From Agriotes lineatus (lineage: Eukaryota > Arthropoda > Insecta > Coleoptera > Elateridae), in the NCBI GenBank assembly GCA_940337035.1, contig CALNHX010002974.1:98263-162262 (forward strand): a DNA stretch of 64,000 nucleotides, read 5' to 3'. Each line of letters opens with the position of its first letter. Position 1 is the stretch's first letter. Position numbers and translations under genes: made by a program. Shown one piece after another: positions 44,422-55,446 of the stretch. Below the pieces are notes generated by a model that saw only the letters and a list, made by a program, of their open reading frames with translations, searched no databases and had not been told where the DNA came from.

Positions 44422-45330
44422 TCAAGTTAGCAGGCCGACATCCGTATCTTTTACTAGACTTGCAATGTCCCCTAGTAGCTTGCGGTTGTTAATAGAGTTA
44501 AGGCTCCAATCGAGTTGGTGTCTTTTACGCTCTAATGATGGGCATTCAAAGAGGATATGATAGGCTGTTTCATCATCCTCTTGGCATAGTCTGCAAACAG
44601 GTTCACCTCTATAGATATTCATCCTGTGCATAAATTCTCTGAATGCTCCGGTGCCTGTTAGTAGACTGACTACTTGCTTGATTTGAGTTCTGTTCAGCCT
44701 CAACCGGGTTTTGGTGGTTTGTGGATTCGGAGTTTTTAGCAATCTTTTGCAGTGTGTTGCTTGATTGTAGTTTCTTCACCTTAGTTGGTGTGCGGTATTG
44801 ACCCATTCATTAATGGCTGAGCGGGTCTTGGTTTTTCTGAATGCTTAGACCAGGTTCTGGACCTGTCATTGCATTACGGGCTGCTTCTTTTGCGAGCTGT
44901 CTGCATTTCGTTTCCTTCAATACCTTGGTGACCTGGGATCCAGCATAATTTTACTGTATTTCCCTGGCTCAAGGTTTGAAGTTTTGATTTGCATTCCTTG
45001 ACCAGTCCCGATGAAGTACTGAAAGCGTTTAGCGCTTTCAGTGCTGCCTGACTATCTGAGAAAATGTGTATGTCTCGATTGAGCAGCTTCTTTTCTATGC
45101 TGATGTTTGCGCATACGCTAATAGCTTGTACTTCAGCCTGAAAGATGTTACAAAACTTTCCTAGACTGACTTATTAGTTGGTTCTAGGATTGGTACTGTA
45201 CACACTGGAGCCTGTACCCCCTTCAAACTTAGATCCATCAGTGTAAAAAATGATGTTCTTATTTGTTGGAGTTGGTAGTTGGTCCGGCTTCCAACTTGTG
45301 TGTACAGTAAAGTTCTTTATTTGCAATCAC
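44422..45330 (-). pseudogene. RNase H and zinc tail of the second LOA-like element
   Basis: Minus-strand translation, with frameshifts, gives IIFYTDGSKFEGG (first Asp, near 45240), FQAEVQAISVCA (Glu), IHIFSDSQAALKAL (Asp), VKLCWIPGHQGIEGNE, and finally the tail CRLCQEDDETAYHILFECPS at about 44530-44600. All RNase H landmarks appear except the last Asp region, which is shifted. It belongs to ORF2 of the element around it. Confidence 0.75.
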
Positions 45331-45401
45331 ATTGTAATGTGTCAATTTCATGGCATGACAACAGCTGGGAACTAGATGATTACTTGAAACTAGCCAGGAA
45401 A

Positions 45402-45712
45402 TTATTACATACCCCGAAAAATATTACATACCTGAAGAGTGGGGTGTTTCCATGGTAACAAAACATTGAGTGGGTTGTTTTCATGGTAACAAAAATATTA
45501 GCTACATCAAGATATCTATTATTCAGAATTCAATTGTAGTTATTTTTAAAATTAGATGATTGCAAATAAAATAGTATACATACCACGGTGGAAAGTTTCA
45601 TCCCTGTCTCGAGATAAAGTTAACCTCGACGCTACGCGTCTCGGTAAACTACCTAATCTCTCGACAGTAATGAAACACTTCCCACCTCGGTATGTAATAT
45701 ACTATTTCAAAG
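45402..45712. mobile_element. Inverted-repeat insertion inside ORF2
   Basis: The ends attacatacc and ggtatgtaat face each other, and an inner pair, aaatagtatacataccacgg with its mirror ending ctatttca, folds over about 140 bases. It separates the end of the reverse transcriptase region from RNase H without coding anything. The GC-rich turn (cctcgacgctacgcgtctcgg) is palindromic. Confidence 0.55.
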
Positions 45713-47475
45713 TCATAGGCTTTGATTATAAGATCAGAATCCATTTCTAATATTGGGTTGTTGATGTGTGACATGATCTTGCCATGTCCTAGATTATTAG
45801 CTATGTTCATCCAGTGACCAGTACTTTGTAATCTGTAGGCTGCCATTCTGGCTTCACTTTCCAAGAAGATGTGCAGAGGTGGCAGATTTAAAATAGCATT
45901 CAGTGCTTGTCCTGAGGTGCCTTTAAAGGCTCCAGTGATGCACCGATTAGCTAGATATTGTATTCTGCTGATTTTGTGGATCGCAGTTGCTTGTTTTATT
46001 TTGGGCCACCAGGCGATTATTCCATATGAAATTATTGGTCAAACCATGGTTTTGTACAGCCAGAGGGTCAGTTCCGGTTTGAGCCCCCACGTACTACCTA
46101 TAGCTCTTTTCCCAATAACTAATGCTTTCATGCACCTGGTGATTGTTTTGTCTAAGTGGGAGTTCCAAGTTAGTTTGGAGTCGATGGTTAGACCTAAGTA
46201 CTTAACCTCGTTCTTCCAGTTGACATTTGGCTCAAACAGTTTTGTGTTGATTCTGTTTGTGATGTTCTTTCAACGAGTGAATGCGACGAGAGTGGCTTTG
46301 CTGGGATTAATTCTAAGATTATTCTCTAGACACCACTCTTCTGTTATCTTTAGTGCTGATTTCATTACATTGTCTACGGTTCTTTGGTATTTACATTGAA
46401 TCAGTATGACAATGTCATCAGAGTATCCTTGAGTGTAGTAGCATTTGTTATTGGGTTGGATCAGCAGTTCATCAACTGTGAGGCACCACAGGAGTGGAGA
46501 AAGAACTCCTCCCTCTGGATATCCCCTTGTCGCCTGCACTGTCTTTTCCTTGTCAAATAACTTGACTTTTACAACTCTAGTGTTGAGCATTGCCATAGTC
46601 CATCTTATCGTGGTGTTATCGATCTGATGGTTTGTCATTGCTCTTTCAATAGAGTGGTAGGAGGTGTTGTCGAGGGCACTTTCTATGTCTAGAAATGCTC
46701 CGACTACATACTCCTTGTACTCCAAGGTTCTCTCAATTTTCCCCACTAGTAGGTGTAGTGCGGTTTCACATGACTTCCCTGTTTGGTAAGCATGTTGATA
46801 TTTGTGAATCGGAAGTGAAGTTAGGGCTTCCTCCCTCCAGTATCTGTCTACTAATCTTTCCAACGTTTTAAGGAGGAATGACGTTAGGCTGATAGGTTTG
46901 TAAGATTTAGCTTCTGCATAGCTGCTCTTACCAGGCTTAGGGATAAATACTATAGTTACTCTCCAGGCTTGGGGAATGTAGCCCAAGGCAAGACTTGCTT
47001 GGAACATGTATTTGAGTGGGTTAAGCAGTATATCTATCCCTTTCTGCAGCATTACGGGTTGTATGCCGTCGTTTCCAGCAGATTTGAAAGGACTGAAGAG
47101 GCTAGTTGCCCATGTAATCCTTTCTTTGCGGACTATTCTCTTAGCTGTTTCCCAGTCTTCCCTCCTAGGGGTATGATTGGGTTCAGCCAGAGTAGGTTAT
47201 TCCACTGCTCCGGGTAGGTGAGGTTTTATCAAAAGTGATAATGTTTCCTCTTCCGTTATAGTGTATTCTCCGCTCTCTTTTTTAAGAGTGCCTACTGGGT
47301 TTATGGCTTTCTTTGAGACGATTTTGTGGAGTTTAGCTGTGGATCGCGTGGTCTCCACCTCCTGGCAAAACTTTTTCCAGGCTGCTATCTTACCTGCCTT
47401 GATCTTTTTGCCATAGTCTGTGAGAGCTTTGTTATAGTTCTCCCAGTTATTTGTGGCTTTAGACCTGTTAAACAA
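45713..47475 (-). pseudogene. Reverse transcriptase of the second LOA-like element
   Basis: The minus-strand order is: FNRSKATNNWENYNKA and KKFCQEVETTRS (linker), an in-frame TAA at 47194-47196, SPFKSAGNDGIQP, SYKPISLTSFLLK, FLDIESALDNTS, TRGYPEGGVLSPLLW, and GYSDDIVIL, then RINPSKATLVAFTR. After a frameshift near 46270 come NEVKYLGLTIDSKL and LPPLHIFLESEARMAAYRL. The catalytic box is Tyr-Ser-Asp-Asp instead of the usual Tyr-Ala-Asp-Asp, and FLDIESALD replaces FLDIEGAFD. Several disabling changes make it inactive. Confidence 0.82.
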
Positions 47476-48398
47476 CGTCTGACTTCTTGTCTGGTCCTTT
47501 CTAGGTCTTTATTCCATCGATTTGAGTGTTTTTTTCCTCTTTGCTGACTTGGGTCTATTAGAGGACAGCTACTCTGAAAGGAGTCAATCATGGCCTCTTT
47601 TAACCGGTCAGCGTTTGAGTCTAAAACTACTTTATTGGGAGATCTGAACTTTAGGTGTTCTATCTTGTCTTGTAGTTTTTGTTTATATAGGTCCCAGTCT
47701 GTCTTTCTTGGGTTGTAGTAAACTCTTTGGCTTACTTCCCGTTGAGACAGTTCAAAGATTATATAATTGTGGTCAGAGAATAATAGTTCGTCTGAGACTT
47801 GCCAGTTATTCACTGATTGACTAATTCTCATAGTGGTTATGGTAATGTCTATATCTTCATGTCTATTAGAGTGATAAAAGGTTGGAGTGTTACCTTTATT
47901 GACTACTACTAGATTGTTAGTTAAGATAAATTCTAAAAGTGACTCACCTCTTGTGTTGCAGTTGTTGCTGCCCCAAATGGTGTGGTGAGAATTTGCGTCG
48001 CAACCTAGGATGAGGTCTAAATCGTCTTGGGAGGCAGATGATGCTAGGTTCTCTAGTTCCTCGCTAGGTGGTGGGTCCCTGGAATCGGATGGAAGGTAGA
48101 CGGAGCTTATAATGGCTTGGTCACAACCTTCATCGTTATTCCATTTTATTTTAATTGTGGTTATGTCTCTACAACAGAATTCCATTAGTGGGAAACAGTC
48201 TAGATTATTTCTTATAAGTATGCATGTTCTAGGACTTGCATGATTATAAATAAGCTTACCTTTAGCACCCCATAATCCGCGGACTTGTTCTTTAACTATC
48301 CATGGTTCTTGGATCAGTGCTAAATCGATGTTATGTGCTAGCAGCTTTCTGCTTAGATTTGCAGTGGCTGCTTTGCAGTGGTGGAGGTTAATTTGCAC
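47385..48398 (-). pseudogene. Endonuclease part of ORF2, second LOA-like element
   Basis: An open stretch of about 337 codons encodes an APE-type endonuclease: QINLHHCKAATANLS, LIQEPWIVKEQ with the catalytic Glu, SSVYLPSDSRDPPPS, LGCDANSHHTIWGS, and FSDHNYIIF with the catalytic Asp-His. It overlaps the end of ORF1 by about 11 bases, and there is no ATG just ahead of the domain, so translation probably depended on the ORF1 stop. A frameshift near 47470 separates it from the reverse transcriptase. The domain itself looks intact and would nick the target DNA. Confidence 0.8.
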
Positions 48399-49440
48399 TA
48401 CTTTCAGGTGCTTCTTTCCTATCCTTAGAGCGGATGAGGAAAGTGACCTTGTTGATTCCTAGGTGCGCTACACAGTTGATGGATGTTAGTGCTTGTTTTG
48501 CCCTGTCATCTATCATTGCTGCGAACGTTCTACCGCCGTCTTTTAGTGGAGTGACGTTAAGTATTCTCCAGGTATCGGTCTGGAGGTCTTCCTTCCGTTT
48601 GTTCTGTTTTCCGATCAAACGGAGAATAACCTCGGGTTTCTGTTTGTCGTACCACTTGGGGACGTTGAAAACTACCCAGACGGAATTAATAACTTTTGCC
48701 CGCTCTTTTACCTCCAGCTTGGCATAGGTCCACGGGTTCAGCTTAGGTATTTGCTCACTTAACCAGTGTATTGTGAGTTCGTCCTTGCACGCAACCACGT
48801 GTGTACCAACTTCGAGATAATGGCTGGTAAAGAGAGGTGTGTTTTCTTTTTCTCCCATCTGAAAGATTTATCAGACTAGGTCACCTTGTTCATTTGTCAG
48901 TTTGATTTCTGGATATTCAGCAGGGTAGATAGCCATCTTCACCGTAGTGGCTGCCTCAGCAAAATGAAGCTTGCTGGTGCCTGCCTTTGGTGAGGTCGGC
49001 TTGTCTACTTTCTGCCTGGGCTTCTTTTTGGTGTTTTCTGGGGAGGAAGTGGCTTCGTCAGAGCGTTGCCTTTTTTGTCCCTGGTTGGTTGCAGTTTCAG
49101 ATGTCGAAGCTGGGTCTGCTGCCCACTTCTGCTTTTTTTTAAAGTTTGGGTCGTACTGAATACCCTTGGCTTCGCAGGCTCGCTTGGCGCGTTCTCTGAT
49201 TTCCTTGGCTCTAAGTTGGACCTTTTTGCCGAGTTGATCGGCTATATCCGCTCCGGTTGCGGCATTTTTCTGCGCGGAAGACTGTTCTTGACTGGAAGTC
49301 TGGACTGTCAACTCTGCAGTAGAGGCACACTGTTCCATTTTTGTCTCGGTCACCAAAGTCTGAGCATCAGTGATCGGAAGCGGTGATGACTCCATCAGTG
49401 TGTCGTCTTCACCCTGTAAAAAATCAGTTGTTAAATCCAT
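48388..49440 (-). pseudogene. ORF1 of the second LOA-like element, split by two stops
   Basis: From ATG 49440 (MDLTTDFLQGEDD) the first 189 codons are low-complexity and basic (KKKPRQKVDKPTSPKAG), then start the conserved ORF1 domain (LHFAEAATTVKMAIYPAEYP). Two adjacent stops (TGA TAA, 48868-48873) follow. The same frame resumes with MGEKENTPLF at 48858, continuing the domain: HYLEVGTHVVACKDELTIHW, WRILNVTPLKDGGRTFAAMI, and GINKVTFLIRS. The order matches ORF1 of the first element (FSKTWLKETVGK, LWRIRHAGR, KAYAGMVRVSFW). There is no zinc knuckle. RNA binding is the presumed role. Confidence 0.78.
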
Positions 49441-50100
49441 ACAAGTGAGTATTTAATGCAACTGTAAGAGGTTTCGCTAAATACTTCTGGAGGGCGCCTG
49501 GTATCCAGAAGGCTCCGTTCATGACGCATATTATAAGCCCCTGCGCCTACACCTGATGGTGCTCTGCTTTGCACGGGTCGCATAACACATTCGAAAAGGG
49601 GATTTTGGAACCAGAAAGGCTGATCTTCTAGACAGCCATGCATCTCTTGAGCCTGGTCCCCCTCCGTGAGATTTGGGATTTTTATTGAGGTTTTTTCCTC
49701 TTGTTCCAGGCGGTGAAACCAAGACCCCCAGCACAGATATCTCCCGTAATAATACCTACAGCAGAGATATCCATGTATGATATAAGGGCAATGACGTGAC
49801 CAGAGGTTCGTCTTTGCCGGCATCGTTATCCCAAGTGCAGACCCTTAGCCACGACACGACAGCTGGGCTTGGGGGATGTTTATCGTCTTCCCAGTCTAGA
49901 TCCGCTGGGTTCAGACTCAAAGGGGCCACCACCAGAAGGATGCAATCGCTAGGATCGCATATCACTGATCATTGCCAGTGATACCCTGCGGTCTTCCTTG
50001 TTGTCAGGCGGGAGGTGCAAGACCTGAACAACTTGGCTGCACTGCCTCGGCATGAATCTTCACAGCGTTTATAGCCGTTCAGTTCAGCTGGCAATTATCG
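49441..50100 (-). other. 5' untranslated region of the second LOA-like element
   Basis: Non-coding in its own frame; inside the limits set by the 10-bp target duplication. Non-LTR elements normally hold an internal promoter here, but no motif is evident. Confidence 0.6.
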
Positions 50101-50384
50101 AGTGCTATAGCTCAGTTGAAAAGTGCGGAGAGGCAGCCTATTTTGAGGATTTTTGTACGAAGTATATACCAAGTATCACTACTCATGTTCATTGCGCTTG
50201 GTATTAAGGCGAGTGCTAGCGCACTCGTCCTAATCGTACCAAAGCGCAATGGATATTCGTGATACCACCGCAAAAATAGTCGACATAACTTTGACAACTC
50301 ATGATATTATAAGTGATAATTTTCGAGCTTACGTATGCTTTTGCAAAATGCATTAATTTATTTGGAACGGTCAATTGGCATAAA

Positions 50385-50895
50385 CTAGTGCAGACATTTT
50401 GCACTTGTGCAAACTATCGTTGAAGGTGCACTAATGTAGAATTATAACCTGAATTTCATTATCTCCATGGAAACTAAACTAATATAATATACATATAATA
50501 CTCTACGGATTGTTTGAACGTGTAGAGCAATATTTACTTGTAATATCTGTATTACACTGAATGCTTTAAAGATCACGAATGCTTTTGAAAAAAGCATTAA
50601 TGGTTAATGGGAATAAAAGATATGAAAATTTTAGTCACGTGAACTCTCTAACAATTTTGCATTGCGTACTATTTGCTTAAAAAATTAATATTTTGGAACG
50701 TTGAAGTCTCAAAAATTAAAGCCAAAATTTTGAATTTGTGTAAACTATGCTGAAATTGGAATAGTGCGGAATTAGAATCTTACTTCTATAAACTATCTCC
50801 ATAGAAACTAATATAAATAACACGGCCTGCTGAATTGTGTGACAAATGTCATGACGTTTGTCAAACAATTCAGTAGATCGCTATAGAGTCCATTG
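50385..50895 (+). repeat. Direct repeat units (older host-like repeat)
   Basis: Units at about 50385-50560 and 50730-50895 share the pattern of a ttttgca run, a tatcgctgaaattgcac-like part, atctccatggaaac, and gtttgaac/caacaattcag. A third copy lies at about 60500-60660, and the intervening part (tgtaatatctgtattacact ... gggaataaaagatatg) recurs at 54512-54647. TE-A and TE-B sit between these pieces, so they appear to have landed in this array. Confidence 0.55.
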
Positions 50896-51102
50896 ATATT
50901 AGACCTATAATGGCCGAATAAAAAAACAATTATACAGTTTTGCCGTTTGGAGGTTATACGAACCAATGGAAGAGCTTTCAAAAACAAAACAGTTCCTAAG
51001 ACCCAAGTGGTTGCTTCACCCCCAAAAGCCACCCCTAAGACGCACTGCGGTGGTTTTTAGCGATTTTCTCAGAAACCATTAGTCACACAGAAAATTTTAT
51101 AC

Positions 51103-52680
51103 TTAATAAAAATGTTCTCTACAAAAACGATTCATTGCCAATTCCCTTTTCTCCAATGGATTTCGAGCAATAAGCGTTTTTCTTGTCATACCATTGTTGT
51201 CAAATAAAGACAAAAGTACAGAAGGAAATTCCTGCTTGAAACAAGAGCGCAAATCCTTTGGAGAATAGATAGTGCATATTATTAGTTGGGAAAGTTCGGT
51301 AGAATCGACTTGAATGAATAATGTCATTGCCAACTGTAATTTTTCCAGCTGACGAAGCCATAGTCCTTACTATGTTTGCACGCTTCAATTTAAGTATTCC
51401 AAATTCACTGCCTTCGGTGACATGCAAAAGGTTATCTCCAACCGTTTTCGGTTCATAACAATTGGTTTTCTCTTCGGCAACCATACCAGTAGATAGTGAA
51501 AGAAGATTCTTGTAATACTGAATGAAGAGTGTTTCCGGAGCCGCTGTTCAAGTTTCCGACAGTGTGATACCGCAATACTTTTTTACAACTTTGCATACGA
51601 GGTGAGTAGATGGCATTCCGAGAATCTATTTATTCAGAACACTTTTTGAAAAACCCTCTTCCATGAGTCAGACCGCCAAGACCTTTCATGCATCTCATGA
51701 GCGTTTGCTCAGTAGTCATATCCGACCAAATTCAGGACCAATGTTTTTCTGAACGACGCCGACGAATTGTAAAAAAACCCTTCTGTTAAATTGCTGATAT
51801 TTGTCGTTACTCATATTCTGATTATGACAATCCATTTCCTGGAGATGAAGCTGACATACTTTGCATACAGAAAATGACCAGTTGCATGAAAAATTGGAAG
51901 CATTGCTCTAACGCAACGCTAATGAAGTTCCCAATTCCCCTTGCATTCCGCTTGAATAAAATGGATTACAACGGTCACTAATTCTAAATACTGCAACCAT
52001 AATTTTGCAGTTTTTCCAATTTCGCGTTTATTGCTTCTGAAAACTTTAATCCAATTTTTGTAAGGGTGTCGTCATTTACTAAACTGCCACAAGTTAAAAT
52101 ATTATCTTTTAATGCCAGTGAGCAAAGCTTGGATATAGTCTTTGTCTTCCTCTGAAACTTCAATTTCATGAAATATTATCATGGAAATAGTTCAAAAATT
52201 AAAACAATGATCTCGAATACCGCTCTTGCGTATGCATGGCCCGAAAGTATATGAGGAACAGATGCAGACGCGTATACAGTTGACGATAATTCTGCAAGTC
52301 TATTGTCAGCCATAATAAATCCGATTGATCGCAAGAACGACATTAACAGATAGAATCCTTCTAATCTAACAACGGCGTTCGTAAATTTTCCGTGTTCAGC
52401 GTTGTTTTGTAGTACGATGTCCTTTGCTTTTATATACAATGGTTAGTCAAAGGTCATGATGCAAGTAGATTGTCCACTTTCTTTGCTTTCCTCTACTGCG
52501 TAGGTACTGTAGTACTTAACTGGGTCGGAGGATGATTTACAAAAGGTAGTGCGAGAACCCTTGACTTCACATTCGGCAGAGTTGAAGTAATTTCTGTCAT
52601 AAATCCTTGCCATATAGGAAAAGAGGGTTGATGCAAAAAATGTAAGATCGGTGTGACCAAAAACTCACGTCACTAATCTA
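51103..52680 (-). pseudogene. Academ-like transposase, upstream portion, decayed
   Basis: Across several frameshifts the minus strand reads: GFMTEIT-like, PFVNHPPTQLS, CIMTFD (TAA) PLYIKAKDIV, VVRLEGFYLLMSFLRSIGF, LSGHAYARAV, KLEKLQNYG, YKNLLSLSTGMVAEEKTNCY, FGILKLKRANIVRTM, and SLFDNNGMTRKT near 51150. This series occurs, in this order, in large uncharacterised animal proteins whose C-terminus is the XPG-like, Cys-rich region seen in TE-B. I recall those from general knowledge and cannot run a search. The segment ends just inside the left inverted repeat and starts at the hAT insertion, so both termini of the protein are missing. Role of this region: unknown. Confidence 0.68.
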
Positions 52681-52689
52681 CGCTGAAAG

Positions 52690-54174
52690 TAGAGATGGGC
52701 GCGTGAGTGAATTTTCGCTCACGTCACGCACGTTTCACGCTTGCTTTCAACAGTCACGTTCACGCACGTTCACGCTCACGTTCACTCACGTTCACGGCGT
52801 GACACGCCACTCACGACGTGACACGCAGCTTTTATTTCAAAATTTAAATTCACATAGAACAGAATGTTTACATTTAAAACCAATGAAAAAACCCTAAAGA
52901 GAACTAAACATATGTTTTGCACCTGACATAATTTACGTGATACGTTGCAATCAGAATAGTTGACAAAAAGAAAAAAATGAAAATTGACTACAATAACATC
53001 GACAAGGGATAAATACTGATTTCTCCCAAATATATTTCTTGCAGCCGCCTTCAAAGACATTACTTTTAATACCTAGGCTGTCATTGGAATTGACGTTTCC
53101 CTTATTGGTATGAGTACATAAAGTATATGTTACTAGGCAGCACTTTTAATTCGTAGGTTTGAAAGTACTTTTACGTAAAAGGATCAACATTTTCAGCGTT
53201 AAGGCGAGTATACAAAAAAAACATTACATTTATTAGAATAATAAGTTCATCTACACAAGTACACAATAAATTGATTTAAAAATAAAACGTATTCAACATT
53301 TTTAGTGTTCAGTAGGTACTTTGCTAAAAATAGGCTCATCTACACATCTACACAATACATTTTTGGTTTAATAATAAAACGTAATTTACATTTTCAGCGT
53401 TAGCGGAGTATAAAAAACAAACCTTTACTTTTATTAGAATAATAAGTTCATCTATACATCTACACATTAAAATGTTGATTTAAAAATAATATGTAATCAA
53501 AATTTTCAGCGTTAAGTTGAATTCTGCGCTCTTCTAAAATTCGCCCAGCTGTAGAAAATAATCTTTCGCTTGTAGCGGAACTTGCAGGTATGTTTAAAAT
53601 TTCTCAAGTTTTTTAACAATGGCGTATTTACACTGTTTTTCCAAAATCGTAAAATGCCATCTACATTTCCAAATTTTAATTTAATATACTAATTTAGTTC
53701 TGTTTCGACATCATCCTAATTACATGTGTCATCGTCAGAGCTATCTCTAAGTGTAGAAAGATAAGAATCTGATGCTGATGTACCAGTTTTGAGTCTTTTG
53801 CTATGTATTTCATTATTATCATCTATAGTTTTATTTGCATTTTAATCTCCTCTTTTATGTGAAGGTATGAACTTTAAGGATTTATAGTTAGGGTCCAAAA
53901 ATAAAGCCACATAATGTAACTTGTTTGGCACAATTTGTGATTTAATGAATTTAAAAGTTGCTGCACCCTGCAGTTTTTTATTCGTTACTAAATATTTAAC
54001 GTGAAATTAACGTGAAACGTGAATCACGCCTTGGAAATTTTCACTCACGTTCACTCACGTTCACGTCACGATTTTCAAATTTAGTCACGTTCACGACGTG
54101 ACACGCCGTGACACGACGTGACACGCCGTGACACGACGTGACACGAATGTTTTCACGTCACGCGCCCATCCCTA
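52690..54174 (-). mobile_element. hAT element inside TE-A, 8-bp duplication gctgaaag
   Basis: Begins tagagatgggcgcgtgag and ends tcacgcgcccatccctag-like. gctgaaag flanks it at 52682-52689 and 54175-54182. Both subterminal regions (52700-52825, 54000-54160) are filled with direct and inverted cacgttcacg and cgtgacacg repeats, as often seen where hAT transposases bind. A tandem repeat of about 110 bp (tttcagcgttaaggcgag and variants) lies at 53190-53520. The transposase is partly preserved at 53510-54000. Confidence 0.87.
53510..54000 (-). pseudogene. hAT transposase C-terminal part
   Basis: Minus strand: GAATFKFIKSQIVPNK, then HYVALFLDPNYKSLKF, a typical ALFLDPRFK-like motif of hAT transposases. 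The dimerisation domain follows: ILRFWKNSVNTPLLKNL, then, after a shift, ASSATSERLFSTAGRILEER and RIQLNAEN. SERLFS-x-AG is the most conserved hAT C-terminal signature. The N-terminal BED finger and most of the catalytic domain are absent. It is inactive. Confidence 0.8.
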
Positions 54175-55008
54175 GCTGAAAGCAACCCCCTACTTTGATC
54201 GCTTGTTGCGGGGGTGAAGCAACCACTTGGGACTTGGAAACTCTTTTGTTTTTGAAAGCTCTTCCATTGGTGTGTATAACCTCCAAGCGGGAAAACTTTA
54301 TAATTTCTTTTTTCTAGTTTTGCTAATTTGAATAGGTTATTGGAATATATATGTTACGGTCAGAATAATAAATGCGTCAAGTATTAATAATTACCTGTAA
54401 GTATTAATAATAACTGGTTATTTGTATTAATAATTGCCGTTAATTATTAATAGTTTTCAATTAATTATTAATAGTTTTCAATTAATCATACTAACCTTAA
54501 CATATACATGCTCTTGTAATATCTCTGGTGCACTGAAAGCTACCAATTTTTTCGAACTCACCAATGCTTTTGCAAAAAGCATGAATGCTTAACGAGAATA
54601 AAATATCTGGAAATAATCAGCGCACGTGAGATATTCGGTAAGACTATTAGCCCAGGGTCGATCCGGTCAAACCATGAACAAATTAGAGACAAGCTGAAAT
54701 TTGGTATATAAGTTTGTATTGGGGTCCTTAAAATACCATCAAACCCCACCGGTAATCCGCAGTGCCTGTCACCCCTAAACAACCCCCGAAAGGGGTGAAA
54801 ATCAGATTTTTTTTAGTTTTTTGGCGATATCCTAAAAATAAAGTTATATAAGAAAAATGAAGACAGAAAAATTAACGAGCATAAAATTTCCTATAAAATT
54901 ACGTTTGGCAGTTATATTTTGCTTTACCAGTGGCGGAGTTATGATATTTTTAATAACTGGGTATTTTGTAAAAATACACATTTTGCACAAAATAATTACA
55001 TTCCATTA

Positions 55009-55446
55009 ATACAGTTTTTCCGCTGCTGATCATGTAAGTCAGTGATACAGCCTTAGTAACAAAACGTGTAAGTCGGTGATTATATTTGTTTGCTGCTTTT
55101 TCTTGACAACGGAACTTAATATTATTATTAAGTTCCTAGGATAATAAAATTAGCAAAGCAAGATGCAGATTTAGACGTTTTGTTTATAAATTGCAAGTGT
55201 TTAGGTGACATGTGACACTCACAGGTAACACGACTCACGAAAACTAATCCTGGTGACAGGTGACAAACCAAACGATTTTTTCAAAATTCTAGGAAAATTT
55301 CGATAAGCAGCGGGAAAAATATAATAAGATAACTCAGAATGTATCGCCTATTAACATTTTCGGCAGGCAACAAGCCGCGACTTCGTCTTGGCTTGTACTT
55401 GCCTACCTCAAATGTTAATAGGTCCTTACATTCCTTGTTACTGATA
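55009..55446 (-). repeat. 429-bp repeat, copy 2 (inverted relative to 29.2 kb)
   Basis: Matches 29197-29625 along its length in reverse orientation, including gatcatgtaagtcagtgata, ttaagttcctaggataataa and acctcaaatgttaataggtc. It lies just inside the left inverted repeat of TE-B. Confidence 0.72.

Larger units (their letters stand above)
44323..50110 (-). mobile_element. LOA-like non-LTR retrotransposon, decayed, 10-bp target duplication
   Basis: agtgctatag flanks the element exactly at 44323-44332 and 50101-50110, so the insert is 44333-50100 (5768 bp). On the minus strand it runs from the 5' untranslated part through ORF1 (49440-48388), ORF2 (48398 down to about 44420) and a (TCTAA)n-type tail at 44333-44345. 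Its proteins resemble those of the 3.8-9.05 kb element but are clearly diverged, so this is another family of the same clade. A small inverted-repeat element sits inside at 45402-45712. Confidence 0.85.
50921..54318 (-). mobile_element. TE-A: transposon with ~110-bp inverted repeats, Academ-like
   Basis: The left end (50921-51032) and right end (54205-54318) are reverse complements at high identity, for example ttggaggttatac, ccaatggaagagctttcaaa and cccaagtggttgcttcaccc on the left. Between them lies a decayed coding region on the minus strand (51103-52680) of the same protein family as in TE-B, cut by a hAT element at 52690-54174. Without the hAT it is only about 1.9 kb, so it is an internally deleted copy. 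The outermost bases and target duplication are unclear. Confidence 0.72.
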
